Part shown: piece by piece, positions 1 through 11,300 of the stretch
Layout: each line of letters opens with the position of its first letter
How positions within the stretch are numbered: the stretch's first letter is position 1
Assembly (NCBI GenBank): GCA_027946365.1
Contig: JAPEUQ010000001.1
Location: forward strand, 2,108,001-2,172,000
Reading direction: 5' to 3'
DNA from: Kalmusia sp. IMI 367209
Lineage: Eukaryota > Ascomycota > Dothideomycetes > Pleosporales > Didymosphaeriaceae
DNA: 64,000 nt
Notes under the pieces: generated by a model
Told to the model about the DNA's origin: nothing
Database searches by the model: none
Seen by the model: the letters and a program-made list of their open reading frames with translations, nothing else
Made by a program: the position numbers and the translations under genes

Positions 1-457
1 TGACTTCAACATCGTCCTGCTCGATGGGCGCAAGCAGGATTTCCGATTGCTCGGGCGTGAAGGAGACGCTACCGAGGCCATGGTAGGAGCGCGTCCAGTC
101 GATAGCCGGAACGCCTTCTAGCTCGGGAGGCTGGTCGGAAAGGCCATCTGTGAGGGACCGTTTTTGGCGGGCAGCAGCTGCGGCGGTTTCTGCTGAAGTC
201 GTGCGTGTGGTGGGGATAGGAGGCTCTTTAGCAGGGAAGCTGGGTACGACTGTACGCTGGGAGGTGGACGATGAGGATGCAGATGTAGACGCGGGCTTAG
301 CTGCCGTTGTAGCGCGCGGCGCGCTACTCGCGAATGCAGAGGAGACGGGCGACGAGGCAAAGGTGCGGCGAGAGGCCCGGTACGTGGAGGATGTGCTTTT
401 CGAGTAGGATGACGTGAGCAAGGACGCGAGTCCTCGACGTGTGGGGGAGGCCGCCAT
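1..457 (-). CDS. MGM101: Mitochondrial genome maintenance protein Mgm101 (N-terminal part, cut by window edge)
   Basis: Single open exon on the minus strand, start codon at 457-455, running off the left edge after about 152 codons. The first ~95 residues are Ser/Ala/Thr/Arg-rich with almost no acidic residues, as in a mitochondrial presequence. They are followed by the conserved core start: a WTRSYHGLGS motif, then TPEQSEILLAPIEQDDVEV, which I recognise as the beginning of the Mgm101 core. Mgm101 is a Rad52-like single-strand DNA annealing protein of mitochondrial nucleoids, needed for mtDNA recombination and maintenance. The DNA-binding C-terminal half lies outside the window, so nothing can be said about its integrity. 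Confidence 0.85.
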   Translation of the reverse strand, partial: MAASPTRRGLASLLTSSYSKSTSSTYRASRRTFASSPVSSAFASSAPRATTAAKPASTSASSSSTSQRTVVPSFPAKEPPIPTTRTTSAETAAAAARQKRSLTDGLSDQPPELEGVPAIDWTRSYHGLGSVSFTPEQSEILLAPIEQDDVEV

Positions 458-1328
458 TGTAAAGACGGTACGGTTTCGGCGATCCGATTCGGGTTGATGG
501 CGACGGCTGGCAAGAGGGAAACGCGAAGTCACGATTCTGGATTCTGCCGCATTCGTCGACCAATCACGGCAAAGCGGTGTCCGGCTTGCAGTGCAATGCC
601 AAAGTCTATCAGGCCAGCTTCACACCACACCTCCAAGACCAACAACCGAAGAGCATTATCAAACTGCTCAGTAACCGCTCTTCGTACAGTACTCCACAAA
701 AATGTTTCGTCAACATATGTGAACGGGTGCCTGGCAGACGGTCAGAAGTATACGACGCTCACACCACCAACCCATCACTCCGGATCAGAAAGACCCACTA
801 TATGCAGCATGTTTTCCAGAACAGTTCGCGTACAGCTTTGAAACGAGCGAATCAAGAGCGAGACGAAGTAACTTAAAGTGTTCGGTCGATGTCCCGTTTC
901 TTTATCTTGCATCTCTGTCGGAGACCGTAATTGATGTTATCCAGATGCTTGTTTTTTTAGCATCGTTGCCACTCCAGCAAGACTCCGCATCACGTCTAAC
1001 ATATGTTCTGCAATACCTTTGATACCATGATTCATGAAATAATGCTTCAGCATTGCATTGGGAGACACAAGTTCAGTATACATGGTTGCTGACACCAGTC
1101 GGCGAATCTGACAATGGGGGCGGCTGGGCTGATACACCAACATCGAGCACCTCAGTATTATATCATGCCTGTGTTTTCTGACAACCGCACTGCATAGCAC
1201 CGTCAGTTGGCTCCAGCCCGGACTCCGGGAAATCGGAGTTGAAAGCCGCTAGATGTTCTGGCGCTTCAGCCTTCATTGACGCACCCGTCCAACGCAGGAT
1301 CAAAACGTGGGATAGCAACAGCCGAGCA
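458..1328. other. Intergenic region, no supported gene
   Basis: Upstream of both MGM101 (minus) and the P450 gene (plus), so it should hold two divergent promoters. Short ORFs occur on both strands (for example 494-841 and 937-1200), but they show no recognisable motif or splice-compatible continuation. I call none of them. Confidence 0.5.
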
Positions 1329-1335
1329 TATATAA
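1329..1335 (+). promoter_or_regulatory. TATA-like box of the P450 gene
   Basis: TATATAA about 70 bp upstream of the P450 start codon, a plausible core promoter position for a filamentous fungus with a short 5' leader. Position only; no transcript evidence. Confidence 0.4.
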
Positions 1336-1402
1336 CAACTGAGGCGTCATTGTGGCCACTGCATTCCCTAACTGAACCATCTCGTTGATTCAATAACAAA
1401 AA

Positions 1403-3091
1403 ATGTCTACGGCCACGGCGAGCTCTGGCCTAGTAGGCCAGTTGGCCAATGCGTCGTTCTCGCAGATCTTCCTTTCATTTGTTGTTATCGTAAGTGTTGA
1501 GATCTATGATGATGGTATTCCTGTAAAAAACCTAACATGAAGGTAAAATAGTTGGTTGCTCGTTTTTTCGTGAGGGGAATCTACCGTGTCTATTTTCACC
1601 CTCTTTCGAAATACCCCGGACCAAAGCTCCATGCATTCACTAGGATACCACAGATGATTGGTCTGTGGAAGGGAGAACCGCACAAGCGTATCGAAGCAAT
1701 CCATGCCAAGTACGGCCGCGTGGTACGAACTGCCCCGGACGAAGTCAGCTACATCGACCCAGAAGCCTGGAAATTTGTCCATGGTCATGGCGACACCAAG
1801 GCCAAAGGCTCAAGGCCGCAGAAGCACTGGATCCGCTCTGGGAACGATGTCACCGATACGCCATCTCTACTTTTCGCCCCTACTTCAGCCCACTCTCGTA
1901 TGCGTCGTGTGTTCCACACTGCCTTCTCCGACCGTTCGCTCAAGCTCCAGGAGCCGCTCATGGTGAAATATATCGACTTGCTTCGCGAGAAGCTAAAGGA
2001 GAAGGCACCTAATGGATCTATCGACGTGGTCAAGATGTTCAACTTCACGACTTTCGATGTCATGGGCGATTTGGCTTTTGGCGAGTCATTGCACATGTTG
2101 GACAGCGGAGAATATGACCCCTGGGTTTCCATGACATTTGACTACCTTAAATCTTTCACCTTCCTCGAGATGGCCCAATACTACACGATTACTCGGTACA
2201 GCGTCCGCTTGTTGATGAAGCTTATGGCAAAAACCCGACAGGAGCATTTCCAGTATACCGTCGACAAGGTCACTAAGCGTGTCGAGCAGGGTCGCGCGAC
2301 TGAGGGTCACGATCTCTGGACTCTGGTTCTGGACAAGGAGGGTCAGCGAGAGGGATTATCTCGCGGAGAAATGTTCGCCAACGCTAATTTGTTCATGGTC
2401 GCCGGAACTGAGACCACTGCTACGATCAGCGCCGGTTTCGCGTATCTCATGTGCAAGAACCCCGATGTGTATGCCAAGGTCAAGAAGGAGATCCGCGAAA
2501 CCTTCAACAGCCAAGACGAGATCAACATCGAGAGAGTCCAGGCTATGCCCTATCTCAATGCGGCTTTGAAGGAGGCCCTCCGTGTCTACCCGCCGGTCAG
2601 CAACGCTCAGCCTATGCTTACGCCCGCCGATGGAACTACTGTCATGGGAGACTACATGCCTCCAAACGTAAGACAACTGATCTTTGAAACACTGTGAACA
2701 AAACGCTAATGTATATAGACCGTTGTTTCTATTCCGCAATACGCCATGTACCGATCGGAAACCAACTTCAAGGACGCACTGAAATACATCCCTGAGCGAT
2801 GGCTCGGCGATGAGCGCTTCGCAAGTGACAACAAGAAGGCGTTCGAGCCGTTCCACGTCGGTCCTCGTGACTGCCTGGGCAAGAAGTACGTTATTACGTT
2901 TCACACCCTCCCGAAAACACCTAGCTAACGTTTCCAGCTTGGCGTGGCACGAGATGCGTCTCATCGCTGCAAAGGTCCATCACCAATTCGACTTCGAGCT
3001 CTGCGCCGAGAGCGACAACTGGACCGACCAGAAGATCTACATTCTCAACCAGAAGGAGCCATTGTTCATGAAGCTCACGGCTCGCTACTAG
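1403..3091 (+). CDS. Cytochrome P450 monooxygenase, CYP65-like (isotrichodermin C-15 hydroxylase type)
   Basis: Four exons: 1403-1489, 1552-2667, 2719-2885, 2938-3091; 507 aa. Frames join exactly and the introns are 50-62 bp with GT..AG ends. Exon 1 gives an N-terminal hydrophobic segment (ER anchor), followed by the YFHPLSKYPGP hinge. Further hallmarks are the I-helix AGTETT at about 313-318, the K-helix E370-A-L-R373, PERW, and the heme loop FHVGPRDCLGKN with the axial Cys at about 453, all intact. The sequence resembles the fungal CYP65 group, many of whose members act in secondary metabolism or detoxification. No polyketide synthase, NRPS or terpene cyclase lies nearby, so the substrate is unknown. 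A shorter model starting inside exon 2 would lose the membrane anchor. Confidence 0.9.
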
Positions 3092-3325
3092 ACCTCCTAT
3101 CTTGAGGGGCGGAATTGATGAGTAGGGTATGTTGTAGTTGCAAGTTTGAGCTCTGGTTGCACTGGTAGTGCATGACGGCAGGAGCCGGTATCTTATTTTC
3201 ACTCTTCCAACAAACTCTCTGTAAATTGTTATGATTACGATATAGAGTACAATAGCGGTACATTTGCAATACAAAGGGGCGCACGACAATAGTAGTCTTG
3301 CCCTTGTGGAAAAGTTATACCACGT

Positions 3326-3879
3326 TCACACGTCTTTGGCTGCTGTCCGCTTATCGTTGCCGTGTTTTTTCCAGCACGCGCGGAAGATCTCCATCTGCAA
3401 GGTACTCATCAGTTCAAGTCTCGGTTTTCGGTTCTGACCGGGCTGTCGGGTCGGTGTTCGGGGGTCAGAAAACGTGGGGCTGGGATGAAATGGAGTCTCG
3501 GGAGGGGCAACGACGGGCCTCGGGTCGGTGCTCGCATTGAGGACCCAAACTAACCTCTTTCTTGCACGCGCGCCAATCCTTCTTCTCGTAGTAGCAGTCG
3601 GTCAACTTCATGTTCTCGTCTGCAGGTGCCGTATCAGCGTTGCTCGCCTCACCAATCAACCGAGTGCGGGTGTCGGCGTACCTGCGCATCCGGTGCTGTA
3701 AATCCGCTTGTCCCTAGTGCGGCCCTCGTCAGCCAAGCCTTTCCGCGCCATCGCCGTGCTCTCCGCCCGCAATCACGAAACAGGCAATCGAGTCGGCGCT
3801 GGTCTACGCACCAATCATCCGGTTCGTCGTCGTCCTGCATCTGGAGCGAGGACGCAGCTTTCGAAGCGTCGTTTGACAT
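3326..3879 (-). CDS. COA4: Twin CX9C mitochondrial protein, Coa4-like (cytochrome c oxidase assembly)
   Basis: Four small exons on the minus strand: 3879-3812, 3713-3682, 3619-3555 and 3394-3326, giving 77 aa. The frames fit at all three junctions. The protein has an acidic QDDDEPDDWDKRI stretch, then two C-x9-C pairs (C-ADENMKLTD-C and C-KKEMEIFRA-C), the CHCH fold signature of intermembrane-space proteins imported by the Mia40 relay. The spacing and the acidic DDW lead-in match the Coa4/Cmc3 group, which assists cytochrome c oxidase assembly. No single ORF covers the gene, so it is easy to miss. It is divergent from biotin ligase, with 128 bp between start codons, implying a shared promoter. 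Another small twin-CX9C protein is the main alternative. Confidence 0.8.
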
Positions 3880-4007
3880 TCTGGGTTCGGGGTGCAACGC
3901 GAGTGGTTGAGACTTGAGTGGAGTGAGCGAGTGAGCTCGGGTGAGGTTTCGAGGGCGGAGAAATAAGGCGCCGAGGTGCGACGACGGGGAGTATGGCGGG
4001 CGCGAGG

Positions 4008-6251
4008 ATGAATATATTGGTGTATTCAGGTATTTGCTTTGTCTTAAATTTCATCGAGAGAGATGAGGAGGATGTATGCTAATTGAAATAGGGAATGGGA
4101 GCACGACGGAGTCGGTAAGGCAGTGCTTGTTCTCCCTGCGCCGGCTGCTGTCACCTGGATATGCGGTTATCCCTGTGACGGGTGATGTTCTTATCAAGGA
4201 GCCATGGATGGCGTCTTGTGCGCTGCTGGTGTTTCCTGGGGGTGCTGATTTGGGGTACTGTCGGACGCTTAACGGGGAGGGAAATCGGCGCATCAGTCGG
4301 TACGTCAATGCTGGCGGCGCGTACCTGGGTTTCTGCGCTGGGGGATACTATGGCACTTCAAAGTGCGAATTCGAAGTCGATGACCCAGAGATGGCTGTTG
4401 TTGGGGATAGGGAACTAGGTTTCTTCCCCGGTGTGTGCAGAGGACTGGCTTTTGCGGGTTTCGTGTATCACTCCGAGGCTGGGGCAAGGGCGGTGGATCT
4501 AACGATTCACAAAGCTGCTTTCAGTGAGGTCAAGGACGAGCTTCCAGAGAATTTCAAGAGTTATTACAACGGAGGCGGGGTGTTCGTCGATGCGAGAAAG
4601 TTGGAGGACCGCGGCGTCGAGATACTAGCCAGCTACACAGAGGATTTGCATGTCGACTCGGGCGAAGGCGAAGCTGCGGTCGTCTACCGCAAAGTTGGCC
4701 AAGGCCATGTTATTCTCACTGGCCCGCATCCGGAGTAAGTTCCCCGTTTGACTGGTACGATTCACACTAATTCAGTCGCAGGTTTGCCCCAGCCAACCTG
4801 TCTAAGCCGGCTGATAATCCGAATTACTCCTCCGCCATTGATGCTATCACTACCACAGACTCCACTCGCGTATCGTTCTTGCGGCTTATGCTATCTAAGC
4901 TCGCGCTCAAGGTCAATGAAGAGGAACAAGCGGTACCGTCCCTTTCCCGTCTACATCTCTCCTCTCATAAGCCGGCAGACGTCGCTGACCTCGTTGCCTC
5001 GTGGTCTGAGATCTTCACTGTAGTTGATGGGGAAGAGTATGTGAAGGGCGAACATGACGTCTTCCAAATCGAGAAGGAGGGTGGCGCTTGGAGCGTGCAA
5101 GGGCTGAAGAGGGCCGTCTCGGGGGTCGTAGAGGTATTACCCAAGGTTGTACCTGTGAACGAAAATGAGAAAAGGGAGACACCTGAATCCCAGAACGAGC
5201 CTGAGGTGGAGAAGAAGCCTAAGACGAAAGAAGACGAGATTCGCGAACGTATCGAATACACAACGTCTACCAGCCCCGACCAGATTCTTGATTACGACCA
5301 AATCATCAAGAAGATCGTACCGCACGAGAGAGAGCTTCCATCTATGAAGGAAACCCCCATCCTTCCACCACGAAGCTTACTACGCCAACCTTGCGCACCA
5401 CCACCAGAAAACTCAAAATCTTGGTCACGTCTTCGGCAACTCCCTCCTCTACGGCGAAGTGGTGACTTCCACCAACACGCTCCTAGAGAAAAATCCCTCC
5501 CTACTCCAGCAACTCCCTACAGGCTTCACGGTGACCGCGACAACACAACTCGCTGGCCGTGGCCGCGGCTCAAATGTCTGGGTCGCGCCCCCAGGCGCCT
5601 TGATGTTCTCCACCGTCATACACCACAGCTTCTCACTGACACAAAGCGCACCCATAATATTCGTACAGTACCTTGCCGCGCTAGCTATCGTCGAAGGAAT
5701 AAAGAACTACGCGCCAGGCTACGACAAAATACCTGTGAAACTCAAATGGCCGAACGACATTTATGCACAAATCCCAGGCTCTCCGACCAACCCTCTCGTC
5801 AAGATCGGCGGCATCCTGGTGAACTCAAGCTACAGCGGTAGCAGCTATTCCCTTGTAATGGGCATCGGCCTCAACTTAGCCAACCCTCTCCCTACTACCT
5901 CGCTCAACCACCTGCTACCATCTCTCTCCCTCAAACCAATCACCCCCGAAAAGCTCCTCGCTAGTATCCTCGCCTCTTTCGAATCCCTGTACACTTCATT
6001 CTGCAGAGTAGGCTGGAGTAGGCAGATGGAAGAGAGTTATTATGAAAGTTGGCTGCACAGTGAGCAGGTAGTTACTTTGGAGACGCACGGCGGTGTGAGA
6101 GCCAGAGTGAAAGGGATAACAAGGGATTGGGGGTTGTTGCTTGCAGAGGAGTTGGGGGATGGAGATCGAGCGACAGGGGCGGATAGTGAGTTTACAGAGT
6201 GACAGTAATAGCTTTGATTTCTTCAAAGGGTTGGTGAGGAGAAAGGTCTAA
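4008..6251 (+). CDS. BPL1: Biotin protein ligase (two apparent frameshifts)
   Basis: Exon 1 is 4008-4029 (MNILVYSG), exon 2 is 4092-4734 and exon 3 runs from 4782. The N-terminal half is the BPL_N glutamine-amidotransferase-like domain (NGSTTES, VFPGGADLGY, GAYLGFCAGGYY). The C-terminal half is the catalytic ligase domain (TQLAGRGRGSNVWVAP, PVKLKWPNDIY, KIGGILVNS), which makes biotinyl-AMP and biotinylates carboxylases. The frame breaks twice. At a run of five C (5354-5358) the reading must skip one base to reach FHHEAYYANL. At a run of four G (6176-6179) it must skip one more to reach the usual C-terminal SLQSDSN..FDFFKGLV and the stop at 6249-6251. No GT..AG intron explains either. Because the enzyme is normally essential, assembly error is likelier than decay. 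I annotate the full span with both breaks. Confidence 0.85.
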
Positions 6252-6651
6252 ATCCATGTCGACGGAAGGCATGAAAGTAGTGGGAATGCGATGGGTACAG
6301 AGATATCGCTTTCTAGCATTGATTATATATGAACTCTCAAGTTATCGTTTGACAACGCATCCAGTCAAAGTCTTGAGGACCGTGTGTTACCTCAGAATAC
6401 ATGTTACAGACGTTGCGATTATGAAGGGAAGTCGACAGAAACCGAGTTGAAACATACACACGCGCATCAAACTATTCAACCGCAACGAAATCGACACTAT
6501 GCTTCCAGAGGGCACTCTCTGCCCGATACAATTCTGTCCAGTTGCTGGCGCAGAATTCAGCCAGTGCATCTCGACATCTTGAGCCATTTAGTGACCTAAC
6601 ACTATCCTTAGATTGTTAATAAAAGGGACTTCATGCACCTGCCTGTGAATA
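6252..6651. other. Intergenic region after biotin ligase
   Basis: Presumably holds the 3' end of the ligase transcript. Short ORFs on both strands (6256-6450, 6387-6587) have no recognisable features. Nothing called. Confidence 0.5.
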
Positions 6652-6657
6652 CTAGTT

Positions 6658-6948
6658 GACCGCGTCTCAACTCGAATCACTACTTATCTCACGAACAGTT
6701 TCACATTATTGTTGGAAGGTGTGTTGATCGTGAATCTTCGATTGTCAAGCGGACGGGGAGGAAGTCAGTTGATGAGCAGAAGGGATTGACGGATGTGGAC
6801 GAGGAGAAATTTTGGAATCCGTGTCCAAGGCTGGGGCGGGAGATACAGAAGAGAAAAGGCGTCAAGAGGAGTTATCCTCCAAAAGAGTTTTGGGGCATTG
6901 TTAAGAGGCAGATAAGAGCGTTTGAGCAGTATTGTGGGCGGACTTGAT
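6658..6948 (+). other. Stretch of open reading frame without ATG, possible exon or gene remnant
   Basis: About 95 open codons end at a TGA near 6946-6948, preceded by an in-frame TGA with no ATG between. The translation is rich in Lys, Arg, Glu and Trp and includes DEEKFWNPCPRLGREIQ and YPPKEFWGIVKRQ, which looks protein-like rather than random. An acceptor-like ACAG lies near 6700, so it could be the last exon of a small gene whose first exon I cannot place. I do not recognise the family. Chance openness cannot be excluded. Confidence 0.25.
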
Positions 6949-7059
6949 CCTGATTATTGATGTGATATGAGTATTTCAGGAGATTGTGGGCGGCGTTATG
7001 ATCACGGGTTATAGGTGATGTCAATTAACGGACGAATAGAAATGACCGGATGGATTTCC

Positions 7060-8119
7060 CTAGTAGTCGTAAAAACCCTTACCGGACTTCTTACCTAGCC
7101 ATCCAGCATCCACCATCTTTTTGAGTAACACTGCAGGCCGATATTTTGAATCTCCCGTGTCATGATATAACACCTGCATGATGGCGAGACATGTATCAAT
7201 GCCGATGAAGTCGGCCAGTTGCAGTGGTCCCATGGGCACATTTGTCCCATTCTTCATGATGCTGTCAATATCCTCCTTCTTGCCAACCCCTGTCTCCAAG
7301 CAGATGATAGCCTCGTTGATGTATGGCATGAGGATGCGGTTCGCGAGGAAGCCAGGCGAGTCTGCGCTTGTGGAAGGGATCTTGCCCATCTTTCTGCAAA
7401 ATTCGAGGGCGGTTTCAAGCGTAGATTCCGAGGTTTGAAGCCCAGTTATAATCTCTACGCCTTTTTGCACGGGAACAGGGTTCATGAAATGGGTGCTGAT
7501 CACACGTGAGGAGGCGGACATGTCGGTTGGGTCCTTTGTGGTAGAAGCCGCGATCTTAGTGATGGATATAGAAGATGTGTTCGTCGCAAGGATCGCGTGC
7601 GAAGGGCAGATTTGCGCGAGCTGTGCGAATATTTTGGACTTGAGGTCTGGGATTTCCTGTGGGTGGGGTGAGTACGTTGTTGGGTGAGTGGATTTGGCGA
7701 ACGAACGGGAACAGCTTCTATTACAAAGTCGACGTCAGACAGGTCCTCGAGCTTTGTACTGGGCATCAGTCGCTCCCTAGTAGCTGCGGCATCTTCTTTG
7801 GAGACCCGCCCTTTGCCAACATCCTTCTCAAGCAACTTGTCCGCGAACTTCAAGCCCTTGTCAATGGAAGCTTGCGACGTGTCGATCAACCGCACAGGCA
7901 CATTGGCTTTTTGCGATGCGACGAGGGCAATGCCAAGACCCTGTGTATATTAGATACAGGGACAGACTCTACGCATGCGTGACTTACCATCTGGCCTGCT
8001 CCAATGACCCCAAGCTTCTTAACCTCTGCCGCAGCGCCGACAGAGGGTGTTGAGCTGAAGCCGCGACATTGCCTCTTCGCGGCGCATCCGATTGCTCTTC
8101 TGGAAGTCGCCGAGATCAT
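7060..8119 (-). CDS. 3-hydroxyacyl-CoA dehydrogenase (short chain, mitochondrial type)
   Basis: Three minus-strand exons: 8119-7988, 7940-7707 and 7656-7060; 320 aa. Introns are 47 and 50 bp and the frames match. The first ~30 residues are Arg/Ser-rich with no acids, as in a mitochondrial targeting peptide. They are followed by the NAD-binding glycine loop GAGQMGLGIA, then [11 protein letters not shown], then STHFMNPVP carrying the catalytic His, and the family-end signature [10 protein letters not shown]. Length and order match human HADH and fungal short-chain L-3-hydroxyacyl-CoA dehydrogenases, which oxidise 3-hydroxyacyl-CoA to 3-ketoacyl-CoA in beta-oxidation. The 3-hydroxybutyryl-CoA dehydrogenase label used in bacteria fits equally well. 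An upstream in-frame ATG at 8176 would add 19 residues before the targeting peptide; I prefer 8119. Confidence 0.9.
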
Positions 8120-8353
8120 GTTTGAGTGTATTTGTGCGGTTGGAAATTCGCGTTGGAAGTTTCGCACCCCCGACATGTGATGCTGGAGCGCTCACGGACT
8201 TTGTGGGGAAGGCCGAGGGAAGCCGCGACCGAGGCATGACGTCCAAACGTTATCCAGCCCCCGCCTTGGCGCGTTTGTGTAGTTTGCCCTAGTGCACTTT
8301 ACGCGTGCGCGCGACGCGTCTGAAGTTGTCGCGGCACGAGCCAGCGTCTGCGA

Positions 8354-11300
8354 ATGTCAACCACGACAATGGCCCAAACAACACTGGATGAGTGGGCGAG
8401 AGACCCTGTGGATCCCGAGATTCGCGCCCATCTGTACAGCCTGGTCACTGCTGTAGGTATCTTCATCGGGTATACCGTTCGCGCTAACATTGTCATAGCT
8501 CGGCGGCATTGGTGATGATGGCACGTATTCGTTTGGAGATGACGCTCTCCTTTGCTTGAAGGACCTGCGGAAGTGGATCAAGCTCGCCGACGGGCAATTG
8601 AACCGCCGTGATGTGGCACGATGCTTGGCCGAGGCGAACCTGGTGAAGGGTGACTTGTTGGAGATCCTCGCAAAGGTATCCGAGAAGGTGACGGACGATA
8701 GACTGAAGCACAAGATTGCTGTCGCGACATGTAGGGATACTAGGATGATGGGAAAAGTGGAATGCTGATGCAGAGCAGTGGAGCTTCTTGTCCCATTAAC
8801 CTGGCCCTTCGAAATCGATCCCGTCGAAGCGACCGTCAATCACCATCGCCATGGACCATACATCCAGCTAGCACAGATTGGATACAAGCGTGCAGTTCTA
8901 CAGTACGATCGGACGAGAATTCTCCAGACAGCGATCCGCATTGCTCTCCCTTCTATGGCTGTGCCTCTACGCGAACGAGCACCTCGAGATGAAGGCATCA
9001 TTCGCATCGCATTATACTTCATCCGAAATATTGTCATGCTATCACCCCCAAAAAGTGTACCCATGGATATAGATGACGCCGAGGTGTCACGATCGGCAGT
9101 GATTGATGCCTTTCAGCAGCAAGACATCTTTCAGGTCATCCTCAGTGTCGCATCAAGCATTGGAGAAGACTTTATAGTGCAGGATGTCATCATCCTAGAG
9201 ATTTTATTCTACTTGCTCAAGGGTATAGATGCGGAAAAGTTGTTTATGGAGGAAAAGAAGCTCAAGGCTAAGAATACCGACGAGCTAAAGAGCCTCCTTC
9301 AAAAAGAGAAATCTATGCTGGCTGGGTACGCACGGCATGCACCTTCCCGACATAACAGATTCGGCACTATGATCTGGCTGAAGCGTAGCGACGACGACCA
9401 AGTGTCAACAATTTCTGGACAGGATGTCCTCGGCAAGGCTCAAAAAACCATGCAAAAGATGGATACAACTAAAAAGTGGAATAAGCCAAAGCGCCCTGGA
9501 CGCAAACAGGACGACGAGCAGGAGCGCGAGGAATTCGATCTCCCGGTGCCCCTAACATCTTCTGCGCGGAAGCACATCAAAATCTTCGTAGAGGAGTTCT
9601 TGGACTCATCATTTAACCCATTGTTTCTGCATCTGAGGAAAGCTATTGACCGAGAAACGGAACGTTTGGAAACGCGCCATTCTCGACAATTCTTCTACCT
9701 CGTATCTTGGTTCCTCCAAGCGGAATGCGCTCGTCGCCGCACCATGAAGGAGAAAGTTGCTGACACCACAAGCAATGAAATCCTAAGCGCGGAAGATGAG
9801 AGCTACGGTCTTGTGGCGGAGGTCATGAATCAGGAGACTTTTATTCTCATGAATAAATTCCTGCAGAAAAGCGAAGATGAAAAGGCATGGCAGGATCTCA
9901 ACGCTGGCATGAAGTGTTTCACACAAATTCTACTTACAGTGCAGGAGATGTCGGAATCAGCAGTAGAGGACGACCAAGAAATCGCCGAGAATATACAGAA
10001 CCGAATATTTTACGAAGAATCGACACACGACCGGATAGTACATACTTTGCGATCCTACAAGGACCAAGGGTTTGGATATCTTGATGCCGTTACCGAGCTT
10101 GCGCACGTTTTTCTCCGCATGCTTGAACGGTATTCGAAACAAAATGTCGACATGCAAGTCCGGTCAGGGAGGCGTTCTCGAAATATTCGTAAAAAGCAAG
10201 CCCAGGCGCAAGGCGAAGAGGGTGAGCAGGAAGGCCCTCTCTCAGAAACGGAAGAGCATTCAAAAGCACTGAAAACATTATCGGAGCGAAAATTCGACTT
10301 CTCCCGGTTCGTCGCGAAGTTCATCAACCAGAGCAGTGTCAACACATTTGTTGCATTCGCAAAATACTACAATGAGCTGGATGCTGACCAGCTAAAACGG
10401 GCACATCGATTCTTCCACCGAGTAGCGTTCAAGATGGATATTGGCGTATTGTTGTGCCGAGTGGACGTACTCCAGCTTTTCAATAAGATGATCAAAGGTC
10501 CAGATGGTTTAGACCCAGAATTGCCCGCATATAAAGAATGGGAAGAGTTCGTGAAGCATTTCTTTCGTGCGGTCGTGAAAAGGGTGCAGGAAAGGCCTGA
10601 GCTTATTGTCGAGATGCTCTTCAGTAAGATTCCACAGACCATATTCTACCTTGAGCATGGATACGATCGAGAGCTGCCAACAAGGTCGATACGTGCCCCT
10701 GCTGAACTTGAAGTCAAGCCTGGACTGGAGAAGCCTGAGCAGATTGGGGTAGCCGTGGGTGTTCTCGTCAATCAACAAAAGTCGGACGTTCTACATTGGG
10801 TTCGAGACCTCTTGACCTCTGCTGTGGAGGAACGAAAATCATGGGAGGATATGCAGGAAGCCCAAAAGGCACTTGCCGCTGCAAACTCCGAAACAGAAGC
10901 TCCTCCCGAAACCGATGAAGGGGAGTCTCCGAAAGCTCCCCTCGATCCGTAAGTTTATCTTCCGTTTCGATTGCTTCATATACTGAACCTGCGCAGTAAT
11001 CAAACCTGACAACGAAGAGCGTCGTGTAGCCATGTTCAAAGATAATAAACTTCGTCTACTGTTGACGCTTGTGGGATTTATTCGCTTAGGGGCCAACGAC
11101 GATCCAGACGCCACTTGGTCCATACCGTCCACCCTCACATCGATAGACTTGCAAGAGGCGATCGATCTTATTCGAAGATATGAGTTTGCTCCTCCTACAT
11201 ACGAAGACGGAAAAGGCCCTGAAGACATGCTTCGTAGCAAAGCAGCGGCAGCACGGAAGCCGGCTCGCCGTGTTGATTGGGACGACGATGACGATGGTAT

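Noticed and set aside
1403..3091. P450 as part of a secondary metabolite cluster
   Set aside because: Neighbours are housekeeping genes and no core biosynthetic enzyme is within reach.
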